Positions 8,791-17,895 of a stretch of DNA of 39,470 nt are shown here, in pieces (position 1 is the stretch's first letter; every line of letters begins with the position of its first letter). The notes under the pieces were generated by a model, which saw only the letters and a list, made by a program, of their open reading frames with translations, was not told the DNA's origin and did not search any database. The position numbers and the translations under genes were made by a program. The stretch is from JBHIEE01 sp046760445. Its GTDB lineage: Bacteria; Acidobacteriota; Aminicenantia; JdFR-78. The stretch is from the NCBI GenBank assembly GCA_046760445.1, contig JBHIEE010000010.1, forward strand, positions 1 to 39,470, read 5' to 3'.

Positions 8791-9849
8791 TTAAATTATT
8801 ACTTTGATTACTTCTGATTTCTCGCTTTCATTGTTTTTTTTATCCAACGCAGTCAGCCGATAATAGTAAATAGTGTTTTTAGTTACTGTTTTGTCTTCAT
8901 AACTATTCTCAGAAATTGGGTTTGGTGTCAATAGTAAAAATTCTTTCTCTTCTTGAGATTTCCTCCACACTTTATAGCCAGCTAAATCTTTCTCCTGATT
9001 TGAATCCCAAATGAGAGTGACAGAATCTGATCCTGGGAGAGCTATTAAGCCTGTCGGAAGCTGAGGAGGGAAAGTGTCCTCGGGAAATACTTTTATTATT
9101 TCCGAATTATCACTTTCTAAATAAGGTGGAGCTAAATTAGCTGTGCTTCTTATAAAATAGTAATAGGTTTGATCAAATTTAAAATTTTTATCCTCGAAGC
9201 TGTTTTCCTTAATTGGAGAAGAAGTCAAAGGATGAGGAAGATCCCCTTCTTCCTGCCATCTGTAAAGATTATAAGCTTTTACTTTGGCTGGGCGAGTATT
9301 GCCTATATTTTCTTCTGGAGGTTGCCATCTTATCCCAATTTTATCCTCCAAAACAGAAAATTCTATATTTTTTGGGGGAAGGGGAGCAATTTTGGTCTCA
9401 ATTGAAACCAAATTAGATAAATTAGAGTATTTGTTTCTATTATCTTTTACTTTGACTGCTAAAGTGAGTTTTGTTTTATCTAAATCCTCTAATTTAATTT
9501 GGTAGGGATATTGGAATCTATTCTGATATGAGTAAAGAGAAAATTGGGATTTTTTAAGTTGGAAGACATTGGCTTTTTCTAAAAAAATATCTTTAGTCAA
9601 AGTAATTGAGGAGTCTTTTTTTTCTTTTAAAATAAATATTTGAATTTCTTCTATTTCTGAGAGGGGAGTACCGTCGATATAATTGGCTGGGTTTATCCAG
9701 GATAAAATTATTTTAGTTCCACTTTGAGACACTGATAAATTGCTTACTTCTTGAGGAATTCTAATTATTGGCGGGAGAAGAGGTGCTTTCCGGCCGCAAG
9801 AGATAAAAATTAAGAAGAGAAATCCTAAAATAATTAACTTTTTTTTCAT
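8791..9849 (-). CDS. Fibronectin type III lipoprotein
   Basis: Predicted 352-residue lipoprotein when started at the ATG at 9849. A GTG at 9861 would add four residues and overlap the hslU stop, but it gives a poorer signal peptide. The signal sequence ends LIFISC (Cys18), followed by GRKAPLLPP, which resembles the start of LptM-type lipoproteins. Three Ig/FN3-like repeats follow, at about 30-150, 155-255 and 258-352, visible from PxxVSNLSVSQSGTKIILSW, PPKNIEFSVLEDKIGIRW and LPTGLIALPGSDSVTLIWDSN, each with a YYYxR-type closing strand. No catalytic residues are seen. The tight coupling to hslU is unusual and suggests co-transcription. A role in the outer membrane or periplasm is inferred. Confidence 0.8.
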   Translation of the reverse strand: MKKKLIILGFLFLIFISCGRKAPLLPPIIRIPQEVSNLSVSQSGTKIILSWINPANYIDGTPLSEIEEIQIFILKEKKDSSITLTKDIFLEKANVFQLKKSQFSLYSYQNRFQYPYQIKLEDLDKTKLTLAVKVKDNRNKYSNLSNLVSIETKIAPLPPKNIEFSVLEDKIGIRWQPPEENIGNTRPAKVKAYNLYRWQEEGDLPHPLTSSPIKENSFEDKNFKFDQTYYYFIRSTANLAPPYLESDNSEIIKVFPEDTFPPQLPTGLIALPGSDSVTLIWDSNQEKDLAGYKVWRKSQEEKEFLLLTPNPISENSYEDKTVTKNTIYYYRLTALDKKNNESEKSEVIKVII

Positions 9850-9857
9850 AAAGAATA

Positions 9858-11252
9858 TCACAGAATAAATCTGCTCAGGTCGGGGTCTTTTATTATTCCC
9901 TCGAGTTTTTCCTTGACATATTCTCGGTCAATAACAATTTTTTTAGTTGAAAGCTCAGGTGCCTCGAATGAGATGTCTTCCATCACTTTTTCCATAATAG
10001 TATGAAGTCTTCTTGCCCCAATATTTTCCATTTCCTCGTTGACCTTTTCTGCACTTTCAGCGATTTCCTCAATGGCATCTTGAGTAAAGGTGACCTCGAT
10101 TCCTTCTGTTTCTATTAGGGCGCTATATTGTTTAGTTAAAGCATTTTCTGGTTCAACTAAAATCCGAATGAATTCTTCTTTACCTAAGGACCTTAACTCT
10201 ACTCTTATGGGAAATCTTCCCTGGAGTTCAGGAATTAAATCAGAGGGTTTGGAGACATGAAAAGCTCCGGCTCCAATAAAGAGAATGTGGTCAGTTCTAA
10301 TCATTCCATATTTAGTGTTAACGGTGGTCCCTTCAATTATTGGTAATAAGTCCCTTTGAACTCCTTCCCGGCTCACTTCAGGACCATGACCAGTTTCCCT
10401 CCCGGCTATCTTATCTACTTCATCTAAGAAAATTATTCCTGATTGTTCCACCCTTTCACGAGCTAACCGAGCTACTTCTTCCATATCAATTAATCTTTTT
10501 TGTTCATCTTCTAATAGATAAGTTCTTGCTTCTTTTATCTTGACTTTTCTTTTTTTTGTTTTTCCACCGAAAAAGCCGGGAAAGATTTCTTGAATATGGA
10601 TTCCGATTTCTTCCATTCCTGAGCTTGAATAAATCTCAAGAGGTGAGATAGTCGATTCTTTTATTTCAATTTCTATTTTCCGATCGTCTAAAAGCCCCGC
10701 TCTTAACTGTTTTTTCAGCTTTTCTTTGGTGCTTCGGAATCTGGTGTGTTCTTCTTCAGAAAGAATATCATTTGGTCTTCTTCTCAGAGGAGGAAGTAAG
10801 ATATCTAAAATTTTTTCCTCAACATTTCTTTCTGCTTTTTCTCTTACTTCTTCCATTTTTTCAGATTTAATCATATCTACAGCTAAGTTAGTTAAATCTC
10901 TTATCATTGATTCAACATCTCTTCCCACATAACCCACTTCAGTAAATTTACTGGCTTCAATTTTAATAAAAGGAGATGAGGTTAGTTTAGCTAAACGCCG
11001 AGATATTTCTGTTTTTCCTACTCCTGTAGGGCCAATCATTAAAATGTTTTTCGGTGCTACTTCATCTGCTAATTCAGGGGGAAGTTTTCTTCTTCGGAAT
11101 CTGTTTCTAAGAGCGATCGCCACTGCTTTTTTGGCTTCTTTTTGACCAATTATATATTTGTCTAATTCAGCAACAATTTGTTTTGGAGTCAGTTCTATTT
11201 CTTTAAATTGTTCAGAATATTTTTCAATTGATTCAGGAAGAAAAATAGGCAT
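9858..11252 (-). CDS. hslU: HslU ATPase subunit of the HslVU protease
   Basis: AAA+ unfoldase (464 residues from this start) that feeds substrates to HslV. Walker A is GPTGVGKT at residues 74-81, followed by the HslU-specific FTEVGYVGRDVES pore region. An intermediate I-domain (about 115-250) precedes Walker B in SGIIFLDEVDKIAGR, and the C-terminus ends in the DLSRFIL tail that docks into HslV. I chose the ATG at 11252 over an upstream TTG (11267) because GAGG sits about 10 bases before it and it starts one base after the hslV stop, giving translational coupling. The length is close to family norm. The following lipoprotein gene begins within a few bases of the stop codon. Confidence 0.96.
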   Translation of the reverse strand: MPIFLPESIEKYSEQFKEIELTPKQIVAELDKYIIGQKEAKKAVAIALRNRFRRRKLPPELADEVAPKNILMIGPTGVGKTEISRRLAKLTSSPFIKIEASKFTEVGYVGRDVESMIRDLTNLAVDMIKSEKMEEVREKAERNVEEKILDILLPPLRRRPNDILSEEEHTRFRSTKEKLKKQLRAGLLDDRKIEIEIKESTISPLEIYSSSGMEEIGIHIQEIFPGFFGGKTKKRKVKIKEARTYLLEDEQKRLIDMEEVARLARERVEQSGIIFLDEVDKIAGRETGHGPEVSREGVQRDLLPIIEGTTVNTKYGMIRTDHILFIGAGAFHVSKPSDLIPELQGRFPIRVELRSLGKEEFIRILVEPENALTKQYSALIETEGIEVTFTQDAIEEIAESAEKVNEEMENIGARRLHTIMEKVMEDISFEAPELSTKKIVIDREYVKEKLEGIIKDPDLSRFIL

Positions 11253-11253
11253 T

Positions 11254-11781
11254 TTACAATTCCTCAACTACAATGTGGTTGTTAGTATAGATGCATATTT
11301 CAGCAGCGATTTTCATCGCTGTTAAAGCTATTTCTTTGGCAGATAAATTAGTATGAGTTAAAAGAGCTTTTGCTGCAGCCAAGGCATAGGCTCCTCCTGA
11401 ACCTATAGCCAATATTCCATCATCTGGCTCAACGACATCACCAGTGCCAGAAATTAAAAAAGATTTTTCTTTATCAGCGACAATCATTAAAGCTTCAAGA
11501 CGGCGAAGAGCTTTATCGAGACGCCAATCTTTGGCTAATTCGATTGAGGCTCGAGCCAAATTTCCTCTATATTCTTCTAATTTAGTTTCAAATCGGGAAA
11601 ATAAGGCAAAAGCATCTGAGGTAGCTCCAGCAAATCCCGCTAGGATTTGGTCATTATGGAGGCGACGAATTTTCTTGGCCGTTCGCTTTAATACTATGCT
11701 TTCGATAGTGACCTGTCCATCTCCTGCTAAGGCAACTTTTCCTTGATGACGAATGCAAATAATTGTTGTTGATTTAATCAT
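11254..11781 (-). CDS. hslV: HslV peptidase subunit
   Basis: Predicted 175-residue N-terminal-threonine protease that forms the dodecameric core of HslVU. The start MIKSTTIICIRHQGK gives a short propeptide before the catalytic threonine (Thr5/Thr6), and KVALAGDGQVT, LAGFAGATSDAFAL and DGILAIGSGGAYALAAAKAL are family signatures. The length is normal. It is the first gene of the unit hslV-hslU-FN3 lipoprotein-FAH enzyme, with a plausible sigma70-type promoter at 11815-11843. No strong Shine-Dalgarno is seen before the ATG. Confidence 0.96.
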   Translation of the reverse strand: MIKSTTIICIRHQGKVALAGDGQVTIESIVLKRTAKKIRRLHNDQILAGFAGATSDAFALFSRFETKLEEYRGNLARASIELAKDWRLDKALRRLEALMIVADKEKSFLISGTGDVVEPDDGILAIGSGGAYALAAAKALLTHTNLSAKEIALTAMKIAAEICIYTNNHIVVEEL

Positions 11782-11814
11782 TTTCTAATTAGTCTTACTT
11801 ATAATTCACTATCT

Positions 11815-11843
11815 AATTTAATTTAAAAAATAAGTTATGTCAA
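11815..11843 (-). promoter_or_regulatory. Predicted promoter of the hslVU unit
   Basis: On the minus strand a perfect -35 TTGACA (11843-11838) is followed after 17 bases by TAAATT (11820-11815), a moderate -10. Transcription would start about 30 bases before hslV. Confidence 0.5.
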
Positions 11844-11902
11844 GGAGAGGAAGAACCTGCGAAATTCCAAATCCCAAACCACAAATTCCAAATAAATTCC
11901 AA

Positions 11903-11918
11903 TCCCGAGTGCTCGGGA
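11903..11918. repeat. Palindromic repeat copy TCCCGAG-TG-CTCGGGA
   Basis: Member of the CCCGAGYRCTCGGG family with 7-base arms and a two-base centre. It lies in the 11850-12000 gap, whose remaining bases are A/T-rich words such as AAATTCCAAATCCC without coding signal. It is the reverse complement of the copy at 25797-25812. Confidence 0.8.
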
Positions 11919-12003
11919 CAATGACCGAAACAAAAAAAGCAAATAATTACGAGTTATATGAAAACCCCGACATGGGTAAAGATAACATAGAGTCAAGCTT
12001 TTA

Positions 12004-12032
12004 TTGACTTAAGCTTCGAGTTCGGGTAGATT
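12004..12032 (+). promoter_or_regulatory. Predicted promoter of the DASS transporter gene
   Basis: TTGACT (12004-12009), 17 bases, TAGATT (12027-12032). The expected start near 12039 leaves a short leader with an AAAGGA ribosome binding site before the ATG at 12054. Confidence 0.5.
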
Positions 12033-12053
12033 TTAGAGGTTAAAGGATTTTAC

Positions 12054-13436
12054 ATGATTAAATGGCGATATTTAATTTTGTTAATCACTTTGATTATCTT
12101 TATTGGAATTCTACTTTTACCCACTCCAGAAGGACTTTCTATTCCAGGCCAGAAAGCTTTAGCCATTTTTTCTTTATGTCTTATTCTCTGGGTAACTAAT
12201 GTTATCCCACTCTCTATCACCAGCCTTCTGGCGATTGTTTTGCTTCCTTTGTTAAATGTTCTGGACGCAAAAACAGCCTATTCCTTATTTGGTAACAATG
12301 CTGTATTTTTCATTTTAGGAGCTTTTATCCTGGCAGCAGCTTTAATGAGCTCTGGATTAAGTACTCGATTAGCCTTATTTTTTCTCACTAAATTCAAAAA
12401 AAGCCCGAAGCGCCTCTTAATGGGTATATTGTTATCTTCCGCTTTTTTGGCTTTTTGGATGCCCGAACATGTGGTCGCTGCTTTAATGTTTCCTATTATC
12501 TTGGAAATAGCTGATAGTTTGAAACTTGAACCCGACAAAAGCATTTATGGTAAGGCAATCTTTTTATCATTAGCCTGGGGCGCAGTCATTGGGGGAGTGG
12601 CTACTTTTTTAGGAGGAGCAAGGAATCCTTTAGCTATAGGGATTTTATATGAGGATTATAAAATGAAAATTGGCTTTTTGGAATGGATGATTGCTATTGT
12701 TCCTATTGTCATTGTAATGCTTGGCTTTGCCTATTTGATTATTCGTTTTTTCTTTAAGATTGATATTAAAGATATATCTGCTGCTGAAGAGATATTGACT
12801 CAAAAGATTAACCGATTGGGCACAATGTCAAAAGAAGAAAAGATTGTTGGGATTATTATGCTTGTGACCATTTTGTGTTGGATCACCCTGTCGAATTATT
12901 TGGGATTAGCCATCATCGCTATTCTATCAGCTATTTCTCTTTTTGTTTTTGATGTCGTACATTGGAAGGAAATAGAAGAGTATGTTAACTGGGGAGTAAT
13001 TTTGATGTATGGAGGAGCAATCGCTTTAGGCTCAGCTTTAGCCCAGACCAAAGCAGCTGAATGGCTTGCCCTTACATTGCTTTCAAGATTTACTTTGACT
13101 TCTTTTTCTCTTGTTTTACTGATTAGTTTTATTGCTAAATTTTTGACAGAAGGAATCAGTAACACTGCTGCCGTGGCAATACTATTACCCTTAGGGTTCG
13201 CTTTAGGGCAGGCTCATGGAGTTAATCCAATTATTATGGTTTATGTTATTGCTGTTCCAGCAGGATTAGCTTTCTGTTTGCCAATGGGAACTCCTCCTAA
13301 TGCAATTTGTTATTCTGCTGGATATTACCGAATTTCAGATGCTGTTAAGGCTGGCTTAGTCTTAAATTTTATTTCCTGGTTAATATTTGTTTTAATGATA
13401 CTAATATACTGGCCTTTAATAGGTCTGACCTTTTAA
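12054..13436 (+). CDS. SLC13/DASS-family anion transporter
   Basis: Predicted 460-residue integral membrane protein with about 11-12 hydrophobic segments. It belongs to the divalent anion:Na+ symporter family, which imports dicarboxylates, citrate, phosphate or sulfate. The C-terminal signature EGISNTAAVAILLPLGFALG carries the SNT motif of the ion/substrate site, and PMGTPPNAICYSAGY near residue 420 is also typical. In the first half the equivalent SNT loop is replaced by GGVATFLGGARNPLA, so substrate binding may differ from characterised dicarboxylate carriers. It is followed 30 bases later by a Usp gene, a frequent pairing for transporters. The substrate cannot be assigned with confidence. 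The promoter and AAAGGA ribosome binding site support this start. Confidence 0.88.
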   Translation: MIKWRYLILLITLIIFIGILLLPTPEGLSIPGQKALAIFSLCLILWVTNVIPLSITSLLAIVLLPLLNVLDAKTAYSLFGNNAVFFILGAFILAAALMSSGLSTRLALFFLTKFKKSPKRLLMGILLSSAFLAFWMPEHVVAALMFPIILEIADSLKLEPDKSIYGKAIFLSLAWGAVIGGVATFLGGARNPLAIGILYEDYKMKIGFLEWMIAIVPIVIVMLGFAYLIIRFFFKIDIKDISAAEEILTQKINRLGTMSKEEKIVGIIMLVTILCWITLSNYLGLAIIAILSAISLFVFDVVHWKEIEEYVNWGVILMYGGAIALGSALAQTKAAEWLALTLLSRFTLTSFSLVLLISFIAKFLTEGISNTAAVAILLPLGFALGQAHGVNPIIMVYVIAVPAGLAFCLPMGTPPNAICYSAGYYRISDAVKAGLVLNFISWLIFVLMILIYWPLIGLTF

Positions 13437-13466
13437 GGTATAATAAGAAGTATAATAAAAAGTAAA

Positions 13467-13934
13467 ATGGAAACAATTGTTTTAGCGCTCTCAACCACCA
13501 GGCAGTCCCCAAGAACAATTGAATACTCTTTAGATTTAGCCCAGAAGGAATCAGCTAAATTAATTGTCCTTTTTATTGTTGATCCTGGGTTACCAAAATT
13601 AATTTTTGAAAAACTGATAGATATGGGATTTATGGGAGAGAAACCGAGTAAACAGGTGGTAGATGCGATATTAAAAGAATATCGAGAAAGAGGGAAGGAG
13701 CAGTTGGAAGAAATTAGAAAGTCTACTCGATCAATGAACATTGAATGTCAGACAATTATCACCCAAGGAGAGTTTGTTAAAGAATGTCTGAAAATTATTA
13801 AAAAGGAGAAACCTAAACAGGTTATCTTAACCCGAGCCAAAAGAACAGAGCTATCACGTTTTCTTTTTGGCTCAGCGGTCAATGAGTTAAAAAAGAAATC
13901 ACCTTCTCCTATTAAAGTGATTGAGGAAATTTGA
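13467..13934 (+). CDS. Universal stress protein family (UspA-like)
   Basis: Predicted 155-residue alpha/beta protein of the Usp fold, from the first strand ETIVLALSTTRQSPRTIEYSL through the KLIVLFIVDP strand to the C-terminal QVILTRAKRTELSRFLFGSAVNELKK and PIKVIEE. The nucleotide loop GxxGx9G(S/T) found in ATP-binding Usps is largely absent here (RAKRTELSRFLFGSA), so it may be a non-ATP-binding type. It probably shares a transcript with the preceding DASS transporter and may modulate it, as inferred for other transporter-Usp pairs. It ends 8 bases from the convergent radical SAM gene. No convincing Shine-Dalgarno is seen. Confidence 0.75.
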   Translation: METIVLALSTTRQSPRTIEYSLDLAQKESAKLIVLFIVDPGLPKLIFEKLIDMGFMGEKPSKQVVDAILKEYRERGKEQLEEIRKSTRSMNIECQTIITQGEFVKECLKIIKKEKPKQVILTRAKRTELSRFLFGSAVNELKKKSPSPIKVIEEI

Positions 13935-13942
13935 GAAGAAAC

Positions 13943-14878
13943 TTAAATCCACCAGATTATTCTTCTTTTTTGTCTATCATCGAGCCGATGTATTCCTTCT
14001 TGCTGAGCGGTTTTTAAAGCATCTTCATATTCTTGGTGAGTAACCCTTCTGTTTAAAGAAGAATCAGAATAAACCTCACCGCAAGGAGAGTATTGATCCA
14101 TAATGTTAACATAGGTATTTTTTGAAATTTTCTGAGCTAAAAAGCGCATCACTTCTTTTGTTCCTGCCAATCCTTCGGGCAAAACAAGATGTCTGATTAA
14201 GAGTCCTCTCTGAGCTATTCCCTTTTCATCTATTACCAAATCACCTACTTGACGATGCATTTCCTCAATGGCTCTTTTAGCTCTTTCAGGATAATCTGGA
14301 GCTTTAGAATATTTCTTAGCTACTTCTGGATGAGCATATTTAAAATCTGGCATATAAATATCAAATATCCCTTCCAATAACTTTAAAGTTTCGACTGAAT
14401 CATAGCCACTACTATTATAAACAAGAGGAATGGATAATTCCATTTCTATTGCTATGAGTAATCCTTTTAAGATCTGAGGAACAAAATGAGTTGGTGTCAC
14501 AAAATTAATATTGTGACAGCCCATCTTCTGAAGTTCGATCATCATTTGAGCTAATCTTTCGTAAGAAACTTCTTTTCCTTCCCCCAAATGACTGATTGAG
14601 TAATTTTGACAGAAAATACATCTTAAATTGCAGTAAGTGAGAAAAATTGTCCCAGAACCATGAATCCCAACCAAAGGTTTTTCTTCTCCAAAATGAGGGC
14701 TATAGGAAGAGATAGTTGGTAATTCTCCTGCGTTACAGATTCCTCGTTCTCCCTGAAGTCGGTTTACTTTACAGTTGCGGGGACAAAGAGAGCAATCTTT
14801 TAAAATTTCATATGCTTTTTCAATTCTTTCAGGTAATTCTCCTCTGCGATATATCTCCAAGTAGATTGGATGAAACAT
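13943..14878 (-). CDS. pflX: PflX-like radical SAM protein
   Basis: Predicted 311-residue radical SAM enzyme related to pyruvate formate-lyase activating enzymes (PflX / COG1313). The SAM-cluster motif CNLRCIFC places ligands at Cys83, Cys87 and Cys90. An additional N-terminal cysteine set (Cys29, Cys32, Cys36, Cys48, as CSLCPRNCKVNR...GICNAG) is typical of this family and may hold a second Fe-S site. The barrel continues through NINFVTPTHFVPQIL, VYNSSGYDS and PDFKYAHPEVAKKYS. It follows ppdK by 76 bases on the same strand. The substrate protein is unknown; no glycyl-radical enzyme is visible in this window, so the activase label is by family resemblance only. Confidence 0.85.
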   Translation of the reverse strand: MFHPIYLEIYRRGELPERIEKAYEILKDCSLCPRNCKVNRLQGERGICNAGELPTISSYSPHFGEEKPLVGIHGSGTIFLTYCNLRCIFCQNYSISHLGEGKEVSYERLAQMMIELQKMGCHNINFVTPTHFVPQILKGLLIAIEMELSIPLVYNSSGYDSVETLKLLEGIFDIYMPDFKYAHPEVAKKYSKAPDYPERAKRAIEEMHRQVGDLVIDEKGIAQRGLLIRHLVLPEGLAGTKEVMRFLAQKISKNTYVNIMDQYSPCGEVYSDSSLNRRVTHQEYEDALKTAQQEGIHRLDDRQKRRIIWWI

Positions 14879-14954
14879 TTTCTTTTTTAATTATTATAAG
14901 AAATTTTGGATTTTGAAACAACATCTTATAAAGCTTAAATTAAAGGATAAAAAT

Positions 14955-17669
14955 TTAGGAATGGTCAGCTAAAGCAGCCTGAGCAGCCGCTAGTCGAGCA
15001 ATGGGAATTCGGAAAGGAGAGCAGCTGACATAATCCAGACCAATCTGATGGCAGAAATTGACTGACTGTGGTTCTCCACCATGCTCTCCACAAATACCTA
15101 TCTTTAATTCTGATCGTGTTTTTCTTCCTTTTTCCACAGCAATTTTCATTACTTCTCCAACCCCTTCTTGATCTATTGTTTCAAATGGGTCTCTTCCCCA
15201 GATTCCTTTCTCCAAGTAGGCAGCAAGAAATTTGGCGGCATCATCTCGGGAAATACCAAAAACAGTTTGAGTTAAATCGTTTGTTCCAAAAGAGAAAAAT
15301 TGAGCTACCTGTGCTATTTGGTCAGCAGTAATAGCTGCTCTTGGGATTTCAATCATTGTTCCAATAGTGTAATCGATTTTCACCCCATATTCTTCTATTA
15401 CCTGACGACCAACTTTTTCTACAATTTCTTTTTGCTGGACTAACTCATTGACATGACCAACCAAAGGTATCATAATTTCGGGAACAACTTTTTCTCCTTC
15501 CTGAGCTAATTTACAAGCTGCTTCAAAGATCGCCTTAACTTGAAGTTCAGTGATTTCGGGATAGGTAATACCCAATCTGCATCCCCTGTGACCTAACATT
15601 GGATTAAATTCGAATAAAGCTTCCACTCGGTGGAGTAATTTTTCCAGCTGTTCTATTTTTTTTCGATTTTTCTCTCTGTCCTTAAGTTTTAAAGTGGTAA
15701 TTTCTACTAACAAATCTTCTTTTGAAGGCAGGAATTCATGCAAAGGAGGGTCAAGAGTGCGGATAGTCACTGGGTAACCTTTCATTTCTTTGAATAATTC
15801 ATAAAAATCTTCTCTTTGTAAAGGAAGTAATTTCTCTAAAGCTTTTCTCCTTTCTTTTTCACTCTCGGTTAAAATCATTTTTTTCATAAAAGGTAATCTA
15901 TCTTCAGCAAAAAACATATGTTCTGTTCGGCAAAGTCCAATTCCTTCTGCTCCCATAAAGTAAGCAATCCTGGCATCGCGAGGAGTATCAGCATTGGCTC
16001 TTACCTTTAAATTTCTCACTTTGTCTGCCCAAGAAAGAAGTTTGGAGAAATATTGATAAATTTGAGACTCCTCTGGAATTAAATTTCCCTCAACAACTTG
16101 AAGAATTTCAGAGGGTTTTGTGGGGAGATGGGCTAAGATTACTTCTCCCGTGGTTCCGTCAATCGAAATCCAGTCTCCTTCCTTAACTGTTTTATCTTTT
16201 ATTTCAAAAAATTTATTTTTTTCATTGATTTTCAATTCTCCACACCCAACAACAGAGGGTTTACCCATCTGACGACCAACAATAGCTGCATGAGAAGTCA
16301 TTCCCCCTACAGCAGTTAAAATTCCCTGGGAAACACTCATACCATGGATGTCGTCTGGAGAGGTTTCTGCTCGGACTAAAATTACTCCTTTTTTCTTTTG
16401 AACCCATTTTACTGCTTCGTCTGCAGTGAAGACCACTTGACCAGTGGCTGCTCCTGGAGAGGCAGCCAGCCCTCTGGCGACAGCTGGATATTTTTCTTTT
16501 TCTTTTGGATCAAAAATAGGATGGAGAAGCTGATTTAGAGCCTGAGGTTCAACCCTCTGGAGAGCTTCTTCTTCAGAAATTATTTCTTCTTCTACCATGT
16601 CAACTGCGATCCTTACTGCAGCCAGTCCTGTTCTTTTTCCACTTCTTGTCTGAAGCATATAGAGCTTTTTTTCCTGAATGGTGAACTCGAAATCCTGAAC
16701 ATCTTTATAGTGTTTTTCTAATTTATCAGTGATTTCTTTAAGCTGGTTATAAGCTTCAGGCATAATGTCTTTCAACTTAGTAAGAGGAAGAGGGGTTCTT
16801 ACTCCAGCAACAACATCTTCTCCTTGTGCATTGGTCAAAAATTCACCATAAAATTCTTTTTCTCCTGTGGCTGGATTTCTGGTAAAGCCTACTCCTGTGG
16901 CTGAATCTTCTCCGTAATTTCCGAAAACCATGGTCTGGATATTGACTGCTGTTCCTAAATTGTGAGGTATGTTATTTAATTTGCGGTAGGTAATGGCTCG
17001 AGGATTGTACCAGGATTTGAAGACAGCTTCAATCGCCATTTTCAATTGAAGAGAAGTATCCTGAGGAAAATCCTGGCTTGTTTGTTTTTTAACTAAATCC
17101 TTGTATTCTTCAATAAGTTTTTCCAGGTCTTTTTCTGATAATTCATGATCAAATTTTACTCCTGCTTGTTCCTTAATTTTGGAAAGGATTTCTTCGAATT
17201 TTTGCTTGGGGATATCAAGAACTACGTCTCCAAACATATGAATGAATCGACGATAGCTATCCAGAGCAAATCGCCGATTGCCTGTTTTTCTTGCTACGCC
17301 TTCAACGGTCTGGTCATTTAAGCCTAAATTTAGAATAGTGTCCATCATCCCAGGCATAGAGAATTTTGCTCCGGAGCGAACAGAAAGGAGAAGGGGGTTC
17401 TCTTTATCGCCAAATACTTTATTATTGACTTTTTCTAATTTTTTCAGATTATCAAAAATTTCCTTTATAATTTCTAGGGGAATTTTTTCTTTATTTTGAT
17501 AAAAAATATTGCATACTTCAGTGGAAATAGTAAATCCTGGAGGAACAGGGAATTCAGCGTTGGTCATTTCAGCTAATCCTGAACCTTTTCCTCCGAGAAT
17601 ATCTTTCATTTCTTTATTTCCTTCAGCCTGGCCTTGAGCAAAAAAGTAAACGTATTTTTTAGTGGTCAT
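14955..17669 (-). CDS. ppdK: Pyruvate, phosphate dikinase
   Basis: Predicted 904-residue enzyme interconverting pyruvate + ATP + Pi and PEP + AMP + PPi. The N-terminal ATP-grasp part carries KYVYFFAQG...GGKGSGLAEMTN. The central swivelling domain has GGMTSHAAIVGRQMGKPSVVG with the phosphorylated histidine, and the C-terminal TIM barrel has GTMIEIPRAA, FSFGTNDLTQTVFG and the CGEHGG catalytic cysteine near residue 830. Length and domain order are normal. The start is fixed by a strong AAGGAGGT 8 bases before the ATG, and a sigma70-type promoter lies at 17734-17762. In anaerobes this enzyme can run toward ATP formation in pyrophosphate-linked glycolysis. It is followed by pflX. Confidence 0.97.
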   Translation of the reverse strand: MTTKKYVYFFAQGQAEGNKEMKDILGGKGSGLAEMTNAEFPVPPGFTISTEVCNIFYQNKEKIPLEIIKEIFDNLKKLEKVNNKVFGDKENPLLLSVRSGAKFSMPGMMDTILNLGLNDQTVEGVARKTGNRRFALDSYRRFIHMFGDVVLDIPKQKFEEILSKIKEQAGVKFDHELSEKDLEKLIEEYKDLVKKQTSQDFPQDTSLQLKMAIEAVFKSWYNPRAITYRKLNNIPHNLGTAVNIQTMVFGNYGEDSATGVGFTRNPATGEKEFYGEFLTNAQGEDVVAGVRTPLPLTKLKDIMPEAYNQLKEITDKLEKHYKDVQDFEFTIQEKKLYMLQTRSGKRTGLAAVRIAVDMVEEEIISEEEALQRVEPQALNQLLHPIFDPKEKEKYPAVARGLAASPGAATGQVVFTADEAVKWVQKKKGVILVRAETSPDDIHGMSVSQGILTAVGGMTSHAAIVGRQMGKPSVVGCGELKINEKNKFFEIKDKTVKEGDWISIDGTTGEVILAHLPTKPSEILQVVEGNLIPEESQIYQYFSKLLSWADKVRNLKVRANADTPRDARIAYFMGAEGIGLCRTEHMFFAEDRLPFMKKMILTESEKERRKALEKLLPLQREDFYELFKEMKGYPVTIRTLDPPLHEFLPSKEDLLVEITTLKLKDREKNRKKIEQLEKLLHRVEALFEFNPMLGHRGCRLGITYPEITELQVKAIFEAACKLAQEGEKVVPEIMIPLVGHVNELVQQKEIVEKVGRQVIEEYGVKIDYTIGTMIEIPRAAITADQIAQVAQFFSFGTNDLTQTVFGISRDDAAKFLAAYLEKGIWGRDPFETIDQEGVGEVMKIAVEKGRKTRSELKIGICGEHGGEPQSVNFCHQIGLDYVSCSPFRIPIARLAAAQAALADHS

Positions 17670-17733
17670 TTACTTTTACCTCCTTAATAAATCGAAAGTT
17701 TTCGGCTTTGAAAATCCTCAAATCATAGAATTC

Positions 17734-17762
17734 AATATACACTTTAGGTCTTGAAAAATCAA
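17734..17762 (-). promoter_or_regulatory. Predicted ppdK promoter
   Basis: On the minus strand TTGATT (17762-17757), 17 bases, TATATT (17739-17734). The leader to the ATG at 17669 is about 58 bases and contains the AAGGAGGT ribosome binding site. Confidence 0.6.
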
Positions 17763-17786
17763 GAATAGTTAAAGATCGTTCTAATC

Positions 17787-17895
17787 CAAGATAGTCAGGG
17801 GAATACCCCCCCTAAAACCCCATATGAAACACCTGTTTTCATTTTAACCTTTTTAGAAACCTCTGATTTCAAACTTTCTTCCCCTGACTATCTTG
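17787..17895. repeat. 109-base element bounded by a perfect 17-base inverted repeat
   Basis: CAAGATAGTCAGGGGAA (17787-17803) is the exact reverse complement of TTCCCCTGACTATCTTG (17879-17895), with 75 bases between. The interior contains further fold-back words (GGGG/CCCC at the left edge, ATGAAA/TTTCAT, GAAA/TTTC) and no ORF. It occupies the middle of the 346-base divergent gap between ppdK and rnr, which otherwise contains only their promoters. The structure resembles a miniature inverted-repeat element, or a long hairpin in any transcript crossing it. No target-site duplication is obvious. Confidence 0.75.

Noticed and set aside
11254..11267. TTG start for HslU overlapping hslV
   Set aside because: The ATG at 11252 has a GAGG site and starts one base after the hslV stop, so the upstream TTG is not needed.
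12278..12544. Antisense open frames over the DASS transporter and other long genes
   Set aside because: They are shadows of strongly coding frames on the opposite strand and show no domain or ribosome binding site of their own.
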